In this document: piece by piece, positions 6,692 through 12,798 of the stretch | Numbering within the stretch: position 1 is the stretch's first letter | Layout: each line of letters begins with the position of its first letter | From: Actinomycetota bacterium | GTDB lineage: Bacteria > Actinomycetota > Acidimicrobiia > Acidimicrobiales > JAFATL01 | NCBI GenBank assembly: GCA_019243975.1 | Contig: JAFATL010000266.1 | Span: 1 to 12,798, forward strand | Length of the DNA: 12,798 bases | Reading direction: 5' to 3' | Notes under the pieces: generated by a model | Told to the model about the DNA's origin: nothing | Database searches by the model: none | What the model saw: only the letters and a program-made list of their open reading frames with translations | Made by a program: the position numbers and the translations under genes

Positions 6692-7125
6692 AACGTCCAC
6701 CCGCGCCGGCCCGGCTGGGTGAGGAACCACTGCGCCACCAACAAGCCGATCACGATCAGGAACCCGAACACACTCAGCAGTGCATAGACGCCGCTGATCT
6801 CGCCGCTGCCGGTGCGAGGCGCGGCGGTGGGCGAAGCGCCCGTGGGTGTGGCCTGCGGGGTCGGGACGGTGAACAGCGTCGTCGACGGCGGGAGGCTGCT
6901 CGACGTGGTGGTGCGCTTGACCGCGGTGGTGGCGGTCTTGGCCGGCGCCACGGTGGTCACGACGCCGCCGACCGGCTCGGTCGTCTGCGGGGGCCGCGCC
7001 GTGGTGGGTGTGGTCTCGGGCGGCGGCGGGGCGGTGGTCGGCGGCTCGATCTGCGACCACGCCGCGCCGGCCACGACCACGATTGCCGCGAGGGCGAGCG
7101 CGCCCGCGAGCAGCATCCGTGTCAC
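6688..7125 (-). CDS. Secreted Thr/Pro-rich protein with C-terminal membrane anchor
   Basis: Counted from the GTG at 7125 the protein has 145 residues: a signal peptide or first membrane helix (MLLAGALALAAIVVVAG, residues 4-20), a long extracytoplasmic low-complexity stretch of Thr, Pro, Ala and Ser (about 27-105), one transmembrane segment (GVYALLSVFGFLIVIGLLVA, 112-131), and a short basic tail GRRGW. It has no catalytic motif. The Thr/Pro-rich part could be an O-mannosylated spacer, as in other actinobacterial surface proteins. Starts at 7146 (GTG) or 7116 (ATG) are also possible; 7125 gives the signal peptide a positive n-region. It lies 34 bases after the DinB-fold gene and overlaps the diguanylate cyclase start by 4 bases, so the three probably form one transcript. 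Function unknown. Confidence 0.65.
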   Translation of the reverse strand: MTRMLLAGALALAAIVVVAGAAWSQIEPPTTAPPPPETTPTTARPPQTTEPVGGVVTTVAPAKTATTAVKRTTTSSSLPPSTTLFTVPTPQATPTGASPTAAPRTGSGEISGVYALLSVFGFLIVIGLLVAQWFLTQPGRRGWTL

Positions 7126-7159
7126 GCCGCCAGTGTGCCGCCCCACGCCGTGGATGTGA

Positions 7160-7744
7160 CTACGGCCGCCGCCCCAGGGCAGCCAGCAGCCGCGTCTGGG
7201 GGTCGGCGCCCTCGGGTGCGGTTACGTCGGTGTCGAACGCGCCGCTGCTTTGGAGCAAGGCCGCCTGCGGCTCGACGACCGTCCAGCAGGCGGCGACGAG
7301 GTCGGGGTCGAGGGTCGTGTCTTGGCCGGTGCCCTTTGCTAGGTCCCAGCCGTGGATGAGGACGTCGACGAAGCGGTGGCCGGCGTACACCGCCCCCGGC
7401 ACGGGGCCGTAGGAGACGGCGCACGGTGCGTCCATGGCGCCAGGGGCTCGGAACGCGGCCGCCGCCGCTGCGGCTGAGGCGTCGTACGCGCCGGCGGGAT
7501 CGTCGCCGAGAACGTCGCCGTCGAGGCGGTCACCGACCTCCTCGATGGTCTTGCCGCCTGCCAGCTCCTGCACCCACCAGTTGCCGCCCACCACGTGGTT
7601 GAGGAGGGTGCGCACGTCCCAGCCCTCGCATGGCGTGGCGCGACCCATCTGGTCGGGTTTCACCTGCGCGACCAGGCGGCCCGTCGCCGCCAGCGCCTGT
7701 GCGTGCAGTTCGGGGAGGTCGAGGCCGGCACCGGGAATGCTCAT
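7160..7744 (-). CDS. TIGR03086/mycothiol-dependent maleylpyruvate isomerase-like DinB-fold protein
   Basis: The 194-residue protein has the pattern of the actinobacterial TIGR03086 group within the DinB/MDMPI superfamily. An N-terminal helix is followed by TPCEGWDVRTLLNHVVGG with His50, a long middle helix, and HRFVDVLIHGWDLAKGTG with His123 and His131, the other usual metal-binding helix. Members with three histidine ligands bind a divalent metal and some use mycothiol as thiol cofactor; the exact reaction is unknown for most. The start is taken as the ATG at 7744; ATGs at 7753 and 7780 are in frame but no SD favours them. It heads a minus-strand operon with the Thr/Pro-rich protein and the membrane cyclase, and is divergent from the CARDB-like gene 69 bases away. 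A link to c-di-GMP is not evident. Confidence 0.8.
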   Translation of the reverse strand: MSIPGAGLDLPELHAQALAATGRLVAQVKPDQMGRATPCEGWDVRTLLNHVVGGNWWVQELAGGKTIEEVGDRLDGDVLGDDPAGAYDASAAAAAAAFRAPGAMDAPCAVSYGPVPGAVYAGHRFVDVLIHGWDLAKGTGQDTTLDPDLVAACWTVVEPQAALLQSSGAFDTDVTAPEGADPQTRLLAALGRRP

Positions 7745-7798
7745 GAGCGTCATCTCAGGCGCGCCCGCGCCCCTCGTCAAGCGCCGCGAACCCCTGGC

Positions 7799-7804
7799 TA
7801 GGGT
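7799..7804 (+). promoter_or_regulatory. Candidate -10 box for a leaderless transcript
   Basis: TAGGGT fits the actinobacterial TANNNT -10 pattern and ends 9 bases before the ATG at 7814, the spacing expected if transcription starts at or next to the start codon. There is no SD before that ATG, which fits a leaderless mRNA. No convincing -35 is visible. Confidence 0.35.
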
Positions 7805-7813
7805 CTCCGCTCG

Positions 7814-8815
7814 ATGGTTTCGGCTCGCCGCCGCCGGCGCCGACGTCCCCGCTGGCTCTTCCTCCTACTGGCGCTGACGGTGGTGGTGCTCGTGATCAAT
7901 GCCGCCGCGTCCAGTCGCTCGCACGGCCCGGCCAAGCGACTGGCGAACCTCACCTATGTCGACACCATGCGGCCGGAGATCGAACGCTCGACTCAGGACG
8001 GCGCCGACCTGGCCGACGTGCAGCAGCAGGCGGCCAAGCTGGGACGCGAGGCGGTCTCGAAGCGGTTGGCGCAGATCGCCACGGACGCGGCCGGCGTGCT
8101 CAAGGCCGTCGAGGGTGCGAAGCCACCGCCCGAGATGCGGACGTCGCACAGCCTCCTGCTGTCGACGATGTACATCCGCTCGTTGCAGGCCAACGCCATG
8201 AAGGACGCATTGATCGGTGCCCTCGGGACGTCGCCCGCCCAAGAAGTGGTCGCCAAGATGACGGCGATCGGGTCAGACCTGGTCACCGCCGACCGCACCT
8301 ACGCCGTCTTCTTGCGTGCTCTCCCCAAGCTGCAGGCGGGAACGACGCGCGTGCTCCCACCGTCGCGATGGATCGCCGACCCGGATGGCTGGACGGCGCC
8401 GAGCCTCGGCGTCTTCGTGCAGAGCCTGCGAGCGTCGACGACGCTCACGCCTGTCGACGACGTCGCCGTGGTGCTGGTGACGATCGATCCCGCCGCCGTC
8501 GGCACGGACGCCGGCTCGCAACTCCTGCCCCCCACCAAGACGCTGCACATGCAGATCGTGGTGGGGAACGTGGGGAACGCGGTCGAGAAGCACGTGCCGG
8601 TCACGGCGACACTCACGACCTCCACCGGTGGCACCGAGACGGTGCGCGACTTCGCCGACCTGGCGCCCGGTCAGCGCGCCACGGTGCTCCTCGGCGGCCT
8701 CAAGACGACGCCCGACGACCGCTCCACCCTGACGGTTGCGGTCGGGCCCGTCCCCGGTGAGACCGCCACCACCGACAACACCAAGATCGTCCCCCTCGTC
8801 GTGCGGGGCGCCTGA
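7814..8815 (+). CDS. Membrane-anchored protein with CARDB-like C-terminal domain
   Basis: This 333-residue protein starts with a strongly basic cytosolic tip (seven arginines in a row at residues 5-11) and a single signal-anchor helix (WLFLLLALTVVVLVINAA, about 14-31), so the rest lies outside the membrane. Residues 40-180 are mostly helical (for example LADVQQQAAKLGREAVSKRL). Residues 225-333 look like a CARDB-type immunoglobulin fold, with MQIVVGNVGNAVEKHVPVTA, LAPGQRATVLLGGL and a closing TDNTKIVPLVV. CARDB domains usually mediate adhesion or assembly. No catalytic residues are apparent. It lacks an SD and is preceded by a possible -10 box (7799-7804). It is convergent with larC, with 12 bases between the stops. 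Function not recognised. Confidence 0.75.
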   Translation: MVSARRRRRRRPRWLFLLLALTVVVLVINAAASSRSHGPAKRLANLTYVDTMRPEIERSTQDGADLADVQQQAAKLGREAVSKRLAQIATDAAGVLKAVEGAKPPPEMRTSHSLLLSTMYIRSLQANAMKDALIGALGTSPAQEVVAKMTAIGSDLVTADRTYAVFLRALPKLQAGTTRVLPPSRWIADPDGWTAPSLGVFVQSLRASTTLTPVDDVAVVLVTIDPAAVGTDAGSQLLPPTKTLHMQIVVGNVGNAVEKHVPVTATLTTSTGGTETVRDFADLAPGQRATVLLGGLKTTPDDRSTLTVAVGPVPGETATTDNTKIVPLVVRGA

Positions 8816-8827
8816 GCCTCGACCGGT

Positions 8828-10021
8828 TCAGCCGGCCTCGTCGCCGTCAGGCGCGGGGTCCGGGGCACGGCGGTGCCAGGCCTCTTCGGCCTTGCGCACG
8901 ACTTCGCGCAGCGGGCGGCCGGTGCGGCTGGCCGCTCGCGCCGCGTCGTCGTGCTCCACCTTCACCCGGCCCTCGCTCACCTTGACGCGCACGGGCAGGC
9001 CGCCGACCTCCACCTCTTCCATCGTGCGGGCGGCAGGCCAACGCTCGAGCGTGTGGCTGCGCACGCCGAGCGAACCCGTCTCCGCCATCAGCACCCGGCT
9101 CAGCTGCTCGGTGAGAGCGGGGTCGGCCAGGGCGCTCACGGTGTGGGCGGGCCGACCCTTCTTCATCACGATCGGCGTGACCCACGCGTCGTGGGCGCCG
9201 GCGGTCATCAGCTGCGCCAGCGTGTGGGCGAGCGTCTCGCCGGTCGCGTCGTCGACGTTCACCTCGAGCACCACCACCGGTTGGCCCGGGCGCGTGTCGT
9301 CGGCCGTTGGTGTGCCCAGCACGACCTGGGTCACGTTGGGCAGGCCGTCGACGTCGCGCTCACCTGCGCCATAACCGGTCGCCGCGATCACCATCGGCGG
9401 CAGCGGTCCATAACCGGAGGCGTTGGCGGCGAGCAGGGCCGCGCCAGTCGGCGTCGTCAGCTCGACGGTCGTCTCCCGTCCGTAGGTGGGCACACCCCGC
9501 AGGAGCTCCACGACCGCGGGCGCCGGGTTGGGCAGCATGCCGTGGGCGCTGCGCACCATGCCGGTGCCGGTAGCCACGGGGCTGGCGGTCACCTCGTCGA
9601 CACCGAGCAGCTCGAGCGCCGCGCACGTGCCGACGATGTCGATGATGGCGTCGACGCCGCCCACCTCGTGGAAGTGCACCTGGGCGGTGGGGCGCCGGTG
9701 GATTCCCGCCTCCGCCTCGGCCAGGGCGGTGAACGTCGCCAGGGCGCGGTCGCGGATGCGGTCGGGCAGCCGTCCTTCCTCGATGACACCGCAGATGTGG
9801 GCGAACGTGCGCACCACACCGGTCTCGGCCACCTTCACCTGCACGTGGGTGGCGCCCACGCCGGCGCGCAGCACCGAGCTGGCTTCGAGCGACCAGCCGG
9901 TGACAGGCATGCGCTCGAGCAGGCCGCGGAGCTCCTCGATGTCGGCGCCCGCGTCGATGAGGCTGGCCATGGCCATGTCGCCGGCGATGCCGGCGAAGCA
10001 GTGGAACCAGGCCGTCGTCAC
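8828..10021 (-). CDS. larC: LarC, nickel insertase for the nickel-pincer nucleotide cofactor
   Basis: LarC inserts nickel, with CTP hydrolysis, into pyridinium-3,5-bisthiocarboxylate mononucleotide to finish the NPN cofactor of LarA-type racemases and epimerases. The 397-residue protein begins WFHCFAGIAGDMAMASLIDAG, has the conserved HFHEVGGVDAIIDIVG (116-131), NPAPAVVELL and TGYGAGERD, and carries the C-terminal LarC2 part with NVDDATGE (255-262) and VTPIVMKKGRPAHTV (281-295). In Lactobacillus plantarum the two halves are joined by a programmed frameshift; here they lie in one continuous frame. The GTG start at 10021 overlaps the larB TGA (GTGA), so the two are translationally coupled. The C-terminus (RRAPDPAPDGDEAG) is a disordered extension. 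Confidence 0.95.
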   Translation of the reverse strand: MTTAWFHCFAGIAGDMAMASLIDAGADIEELRGLLERMPVTGWSLEASSVLRAGVGATHVQVKVAETGVVRTFAHICGVIEEGRLPDRIRDRALATFTALAEAEAGIHRRPTAQVHFHEVGGVDAIIDIVGTCAALELLGVDEVTASPVATGTGMVRSAHGMLPNPAPAVVELLRGVPTYGRETTVELTTPTGAALLAANASGYGPLPPMVIAATGYGAGERDVDGLPNVTQVVLGTPTADDTRPGQPVVVLEVNVDDATGETLAHTLAQLMTAGAHDAWVTPIVMKKGRPAHTVSALADPALTEQLSRVLMAETGSLGVRSHTLERWPAARTMEEVEVGGLPVRVKVSEGRVKVEHDDAARAASRTGRPLREVVRKAEEAWHRRAPDPAPDGDEAG

Positions 10022-10764
10022 CGGGCGCTGCCCATGAGGCGCGCCACCGCGCAGGCGGCACCGAACCCGTTGTCGATGCCGACCACGGTGATGCCGGCCG
10101 CGCAGGTTGCCAGCATGGCGAGGAGCGCGGTGACGCCTTCGAGGGCAGCGCCGTAGCCGACGCTCGTGGGCACCGCGATCACCGGACAGGCGGCGATGCC
10201 GCCAACCAGGCTGGCCAGGGCGCCCTCCATGCCCGCGACCACGATGATCACGTCGGCTTCGGCCAGCTCGTCGGCGGTGGCGAGGAGGCGGTGCACGCCG
10301 GCCACGCCGCAGTCGGCCACCAGGTGGGGGGCGAAGCCATAGGCGGCGAGGGTGGACACGGCTTCCCGAGCAACGGGCAGGTCGGCGGTGCCGGCGGTGA
10401 TGACGAGGACGCGGCCGGGCCGGCTCGGTTCGGGGCGCCAGACGACCGTGGCGTCGGTGCGCGTGCCCCCGGGATTACGGGCGAGGGCGGCGTCGGCCTG
10501 CTCGTCGGACGCCCGGGTCAGGAGGACGGGGCCGCCGTGGGGTTCCGCTAGTAGTTCGGCCACGATCGCCGCGCAGTGCTCGGCCGTCTTACCCGGGGCG
10601 TAAACCGCCTCGGCCACGCCCTGGCGCAGGGCCCGGTGGTGGTCGACGCGGGCAAAGCCCAGGTCGGCGAACGGCAGGCGCCGCAGGCGGGCCACGGCGT
10701 CGTCGGCGCTCAGCGTGCCGGTGCGCACGTCGTCGAGCAGGCGGCGCAGGGCGGGCTCGTCCAT
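10018..10764 (-). CDS. larB: LarB, NaAD carboxylase/hydrolase of nickel-pincer cofactor synthesis
   Basis: LarB carboxylates the pyridine ring of nicotinic acid adenine dinucleotide and cleaves the anhydride, giving the biscarboxylate mononucleotide that LarE then sulfurates. The 248-residue protein has the LarB N-terminal region with LGFARVDHHRALRQG and AVYAPGKT (about 36-60). A PurE/AIR-carboxylase-like core follows: VITAGTADLPVAREA (121-135), DCGVAGVHRLL, VVAGMEGALASLVGGI (175-190) and VPTSVGYGA (198-206). The ATG at 10762-10764 is chosen because homology starts at MDEPALRRLLDDV; the longer frame would overlap pheA. It sits only 25 bases from the divergent pheA start and has no SD, so it is probably leaderless. 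larC follows with a 4-base overlap. No larA or larE is in the window. Confidence 0.95.
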   Translation of the reverse strand: MDEPALRRLLDDVRTGTLSADDAVARLRRLPFADLGFARVDHHRALRQGVAEAVYAPGKTAEHCAAIVAELLAEPHGGPVLLTRASDEQADAALARNPGGTRTDATVVWRPEPSRPGRVLVITAGTADLPVAREAVSTLAAYGFAPHLVADCGVAGVHRLLATADELAEADVIIVVAGMEGALASLVGGIAACPVIAVPTSVGYGAALEGVTALLAMLATCAAGITVVGIDNGFGAACAVARLMGSAR

Positions 10765-10771
10765 GACGGTC

Positions 10772-10779
10772 ACTATCCT
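10772..10779. promoter_or_regulatory. Overlapping divergent -10 boxes for larB and pheA
   Basis: ACTATCCT contains two -10 hexamers on opposite strands. TATCCT (10774-10779, plus) ends 10 bases before the pheA ATG at 10790. GATAGT (minus, 10777-10772) ends 7 bases before the larB ATG at 10764. Both gaps suit leaderless transcription, and neither gene has an SD. Clear -35 boxes are not seen; they would lie inside the opposite gene. Confidence 0.45.
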
Positions 10780-10789
10780 GCCCCCGCAG

Positions 10790-11713
10790 ATGACAACCGT
10801 CGCCTTCCTCGGCCCGTTGGGCACGTTCACCGAAGAAGCCCTGCTCACGCAGGCCGACCTGGCCGACGCCGAGCTCATGCCCCTGCGGTCGTTCCCCGAG
10901 GTGCTGGCGGCGGTGGACGACGGCACCGCGGACCTCGGGTTCGTGGGGCTGGAGAACTCGATCGAGGGCACGGTGCGCCTGGTGATGGACGCGCTGGTCT
11001 TCGGTCATGACCTGCTCATCCAGCGGGAGGTGGTGCTGGCCATCCGCCAGAACCTGCTGGGGCCGCCGGGCATGACGCTCGGCGATGTGCAGCGGATCGT
11101 CTCGTTCCCCGACGCCTTGGGCCAGTGCCAGGAGTTCTTCCAGGAGCACCTGCCGGGCGTCGAGTTCGTCGCCGCCAACTCCACCGCCGAGGCCGTGCGG
11201 GAGGTGGCCGAAACCCGGCCGCCGGGGACGGCGGCCCTGGGCACGGCGCTGGCCGGGACGCTGTACGGGCTGGAAGTAGTGGCGGCCGACATCGAGGACA
11301 ACGACGCCAACACCACCCGCTTCGTGCTCGTGGCCAAGGACGGCATCCCGAAGCCGACCGGGCACGACAAGACGAGCATCGTGTGCTTCCAGCACGCCGA
11401 CCGCCCCGGCAGCCTGCACGCCATCCTCGGCCAGTTCTCGGCCCGCAACATCAACCTCACCCGGTTGACGTCACGACCGACCAAGCGGGGACTCGGCGAC
11501 TACTGCTTCATCATCGACCTCGAGGGCCACGTCGACGACGAGGTCGTGGCCGATTGTCTACGCGACCTGCACGCGCAGCTGGCCGGGGTGAAGTTCCTCG
11601 GCTCCTACCCCGCCGCGGGGGAGGAGGGCCCCGAGATCCGGCGCGACGCGGAGGCGTCGTGGAAGGCGGCCGACGCGTGGATCGCCTCGTTGCGCTCGAA
11701 GGTGCAGCCCTAG
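10790..11713 (+). CDS. pheA: Prephenate dehydratase with ACT domain
   Basis: This 307-residue enzyme converts prephenate to phenylpyruvate, the penultimate step of phenylalanine synthesis. It opens with FLGPLGTFTEEAL (6-18), has GLENSIEGTV (53-62), and the catalytic TRF motif at 176-178 (NTTRFVLVAKD). The C-terminal ACT regulatory domain covers about 194-275. HADRPGSLHAIL stands at the GALV region and LTSRPTKRG at the ESRP region, where phenylalanine binds for feedback inhibition; T227 replaces the usual Glu, as in several relatives. No chorismate mutase domain is fused, the usual monofunctional arrangement in Actinobacteria. The ATG at 10790 is chosen because homology starts at once; no SD. 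It is divergent from larB, and its TAG abuts the 3' end of tRNA-Ser(TGA) with no spare base. Confidence 0.95.
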   Translation: MTTVAFLGPLGTFTEEALLTQADLADAELMPLRSFPEVLAAVDDGTADLGFVGLENSIEGTVRLVMDALVFGHDLLIQREVVLAIRQNLLGPPGMTLGDVQRIVSFPDALGQCQEFFQEHLPGVEFVAANSTAEAVREVAETRPPGTAALGTALAGTLYGLEVVAADIEDNDANTTRFVLVAKDGIPKPTGHDKTSIVCFQHADRPGSLHAILGQFSARNINLTRLTSRPTKRGLGDYCFIIDLEGHVDDEVVADCLRDLHAQLAGVKFLGSYPAAGEEGPEIRRDAEASWKAADAWIASLRSKVQP

Positions 11714-11796
11714 CGGAGCGGGAGGGATTCGAACCCCCGGGCCTTTCGGCCGGCTGCTTTCAAGGCAGCTGCGATTGTCCACTCCGCCACCGCTCC
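11714..11796 (-). tRNA. tRNA-Ser(TGA)
   Basis: On the minus strand the acceptor GGAGCGG pairs with CCGCTCC, with G as discriminator base. The anticodon stem GCTGC/GCAGC encloses CTTGAAA (anticodon TGA at 11762-11760), a long variable arm with stem GGCC/GGCC follows, and the T arm has loop TTCGAAT. The long variable arm and G discriminator fit serine. CCA is not encoded (the next bases are CTA, belonging to the pheA stop). Confidence 0.95.
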
Positions 11797-11854
11797 AGCG
11801 CACCAAGCCTACGGGGTTGCGCGTTGCGGCACCTATGCGAAACTGGCGGCTCCG

Positions 11855-11943
11855 GGAGAGGTGCGAGAGCGGCCGAATCGGACTCACTGCTAATGAGTTG
11901 ACCTGGGAAACTGGGTCCGAGGGTTCAAATCCCTCCCTCTCCG
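11855..11943 (+). tRNA. tRNA-Ser(GCT)
   Basis: The acceptor GGAGAGG (11855-11861) pairs with CCTCTCC (11936-11942) and G11943 is the discriminator. The anticodon stem ACTCA/TGAGT encloses CTGCTAA, anticodon GCT, reading AGC and AGU serine codons. A long variable arm (CTGGG...CTGGG-type stem region) and T arm GAGGG-TTCAAAT-CCCTC follow. CCA is not encoded. It is divergent from tRNA-Ser(TGA), with 58 bases between the two 5' ends that must hold both promoters; I see no consensus pair clear enough to name. Confidence 0.95.
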
Positions 11944-11944
11944 C

Positions 11945-12798
11945 TCAGATCAAGCCAGCAGACCTGCAGTCGTTGTAGACGGCGCTGATCTGGTCTTCGA
12001 TCTGCTGGTCGGTCGAGTCGACCGTCCCCTCGAGCTGCTTCTGCAGCACGAGCGCGTGGTTGTACATCGGGCCCCACTTGGCCGCGTTCACCTGGTAGGC
12101 CGGGTACACCTGCGAGGCGGTGTTCACGAACACGTCGTCGGCCTGGTCGTCGGTCATGCCGCCGTTGTCCCGCGCCACGTATGCGTGGTTGAAGTTGGTG
12201 CACGCGTTCTTGGCGGTGGTGTAGCCGGGCGTGCTGGCCGGCGCGGGGGCCGGTTTCGGCGCCGCCGTGGTGGCGGTGGCGCCGCCTGTCGTCGTCGCTG
12301 TGGTCTTCCCGCCCGCGGTCGTGGTCGCCGTCGAGCCGCCGGGCACCGTCGACGAGTTGGTACCGGCAGCGGTGGTGGCGGTCCTGCCGTTGGCGAGCGT
12401 CGTGCTGGTCTTGCTGCCTGCCGCCGTCTGGTGCGAGCCACCGGTCGATCCCGAGGTGGCGGGCTGATCGGCCTGCGACGCGCCCGACTTCGACGACTGC
12501 CCCGGCGTGGTGCCGACGAACGTCGGGCTGCCGCTGAACGCCGACGGGTTGAGCTGGCGCACGACGAGCGTGCCCATGACCAACGCCGCCGCCACCACGG
12601 CGATGCGCCGGATGCCCATCGTGCGGGTGGGGGCGGCCGCGGCCCCGGGCAGGACGACGGGCTCTTCGAGGTCGGCCGCGTCGGGCGACGGATCGCGCGG
12701 CGGGAGGGGGATGATCGGCGCCTCGGCGACGGCGGGCGCCAGCGGTTCGAGTTGGATGGTGTCGTCGTCGGGGGGCGGGGCCGGCGCGAAGGTCGGCT
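11945..12798 (-). CDS. Single-pass membrane protein with Thr-rich linker and secreted C-terminal domain, 5' end outside window
   Basis: The reading frame ends at TGA 11947-11945 and is open to the right edge of the window, so the start is not present. An ATG at 12619 would begin just before the membrane helix, but in-frame coding continues upstream. That part is a Pro/Asp/Glu-rich, probably cytosolic and disordered segment (DDDTIQLEPLAPAV, IIPLPPRDPSPDAADLEEP). Next comes one signal-anchor helix (RIAVVAAALVMGTLVV), then about 100 residues dominated by Thr, Ala, Gly and Ser (TTAAGTNSSTVPGGSTATTT and similar). A C-terminal domain of about 85 residues (NACTNFNHAYVARDNGG ... ISAVYNDCRSAGLI) contains two cysteines, which may form a disulfide outside the cell. 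The function is not recognised. The stop is one base from tRNA-Ser(GCT), with which it is convergent. Confidence 0.75.
   Translation of the reverse strand, partial: PTFAPAPPPDDDTIQLEPLAPAVAEAPIIPLPPRDPSPDAADLEEPVVLPGAAAAPTRTMGIRRIAVVAAALVMGTLVVRQLNPSAFSGSPTFVGTTPGQSSKSGASQADQPATSGSTGGSHQTAAGSKTSTTLANGRTATTAAGTNSSTVPGGSTATTTAGGKTTATTTGGATATTAAPKPAPAPASTPGYTTAKNACTNFNHAYVARDNGGMTDDQADDVFVNTASQVYPAYQVNAAKWGPMYNHALVLQKQLEGTVDSTDQQIEDQISAVYNDCRSAGLI

Noticed and set aside
6692..7060. N-terminal extension of the membrane cyclase frame by 123 residues
   Set aside because: The extension is His/Arg-rich shadow of the Thr/Pro-rich gene. The GTG at 6691 overlapping the upstream stop is the natural start.
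10765..10971. N-terminal extension of larB by 69 residues
   Set aside because: It would lie wholly across the start of pheA and has no LarB similarity; the family start fits MDEPALRRLL.

Overview
This is a high-GC chromosomal window, most likely from an actinobacterium of the Acidimicrobiia type. The lineage is an inference from several signs: a DinB/mycothiol-type enzyme family common in Actinobacteria, leaderless-looking starts with a -10 box just upstream of the ATG, tRNA genes without an encoded CCA, and secreted Thr/Pro-rich proteins. No marker in the window fixes the species.

Left part (1 to about 1783): an accessory segment of visibly lower GC. It holds the 3' end of a TPR-like gene that enters from the left edge, and a complete DUF1778/GNAT toxin-antitoxin operon (TacAT type) on the minus strand with a readable promoter and SD. 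It ends at an inverted-repeat cluster and a 24-base relic of a tRNA 3' end (1760-1783). The relic has the exact T-loop, T-stem, acceptor and discriminator geometry but no tRNA body, as expected of the attR scar of an element integrated into a tRNA gene. From there rightward the DNA looks like ordinary high-GC chromosome.

Cyclic-di-GMP block (about 1640-7750): an unusual two-gene operon on the minus strand encodes a PAS-PAS-GGDEF-EAL protein with a C-terminal histidine-kinase-type ATPase domain but no phosphoacceptor domain. It is coupled by an ATGA overlap to a seven-helix membrane protein rich in HH/HxxxH motifs. The C-terminal reading frame of the enzyme appears shifted by one base, and the C-terminal tail of the membrane protein is encoded by the putative integration scar. 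A small zinc-ribbon gene is divergent from this operon. Beyond it lies a second operon: DinB-fold protein, Thr/Pro-rich tail-anchored protein, and a six-helix membrane diguanylate cyclase.

Right part (7814-12798): a membrane-anchored CARDB-like protein, then larC and larB (nickel-pincer cofactor synthesis; GTGA overlap). These are divergent, across only 25 bases, from pheA (prephenate dehydratase with ACT domain). Next come two divergent serine tRNAs (TGA and GCT anticodons), each ending zero or one base from the stop codon of a convergent protein gene. Last is the 3' part of a membrane-anchored Thr-rich secreted-domain protein that runs off the right edge.

The best candidate for something undescribed is the GGDEF-EAL-ATPase enzyme with its His-rich seven-helix partner. 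The tRNA relic beside it is the best evidence of gene transfer. No CRISPR array, rRNA, transposase or integrase is visible.
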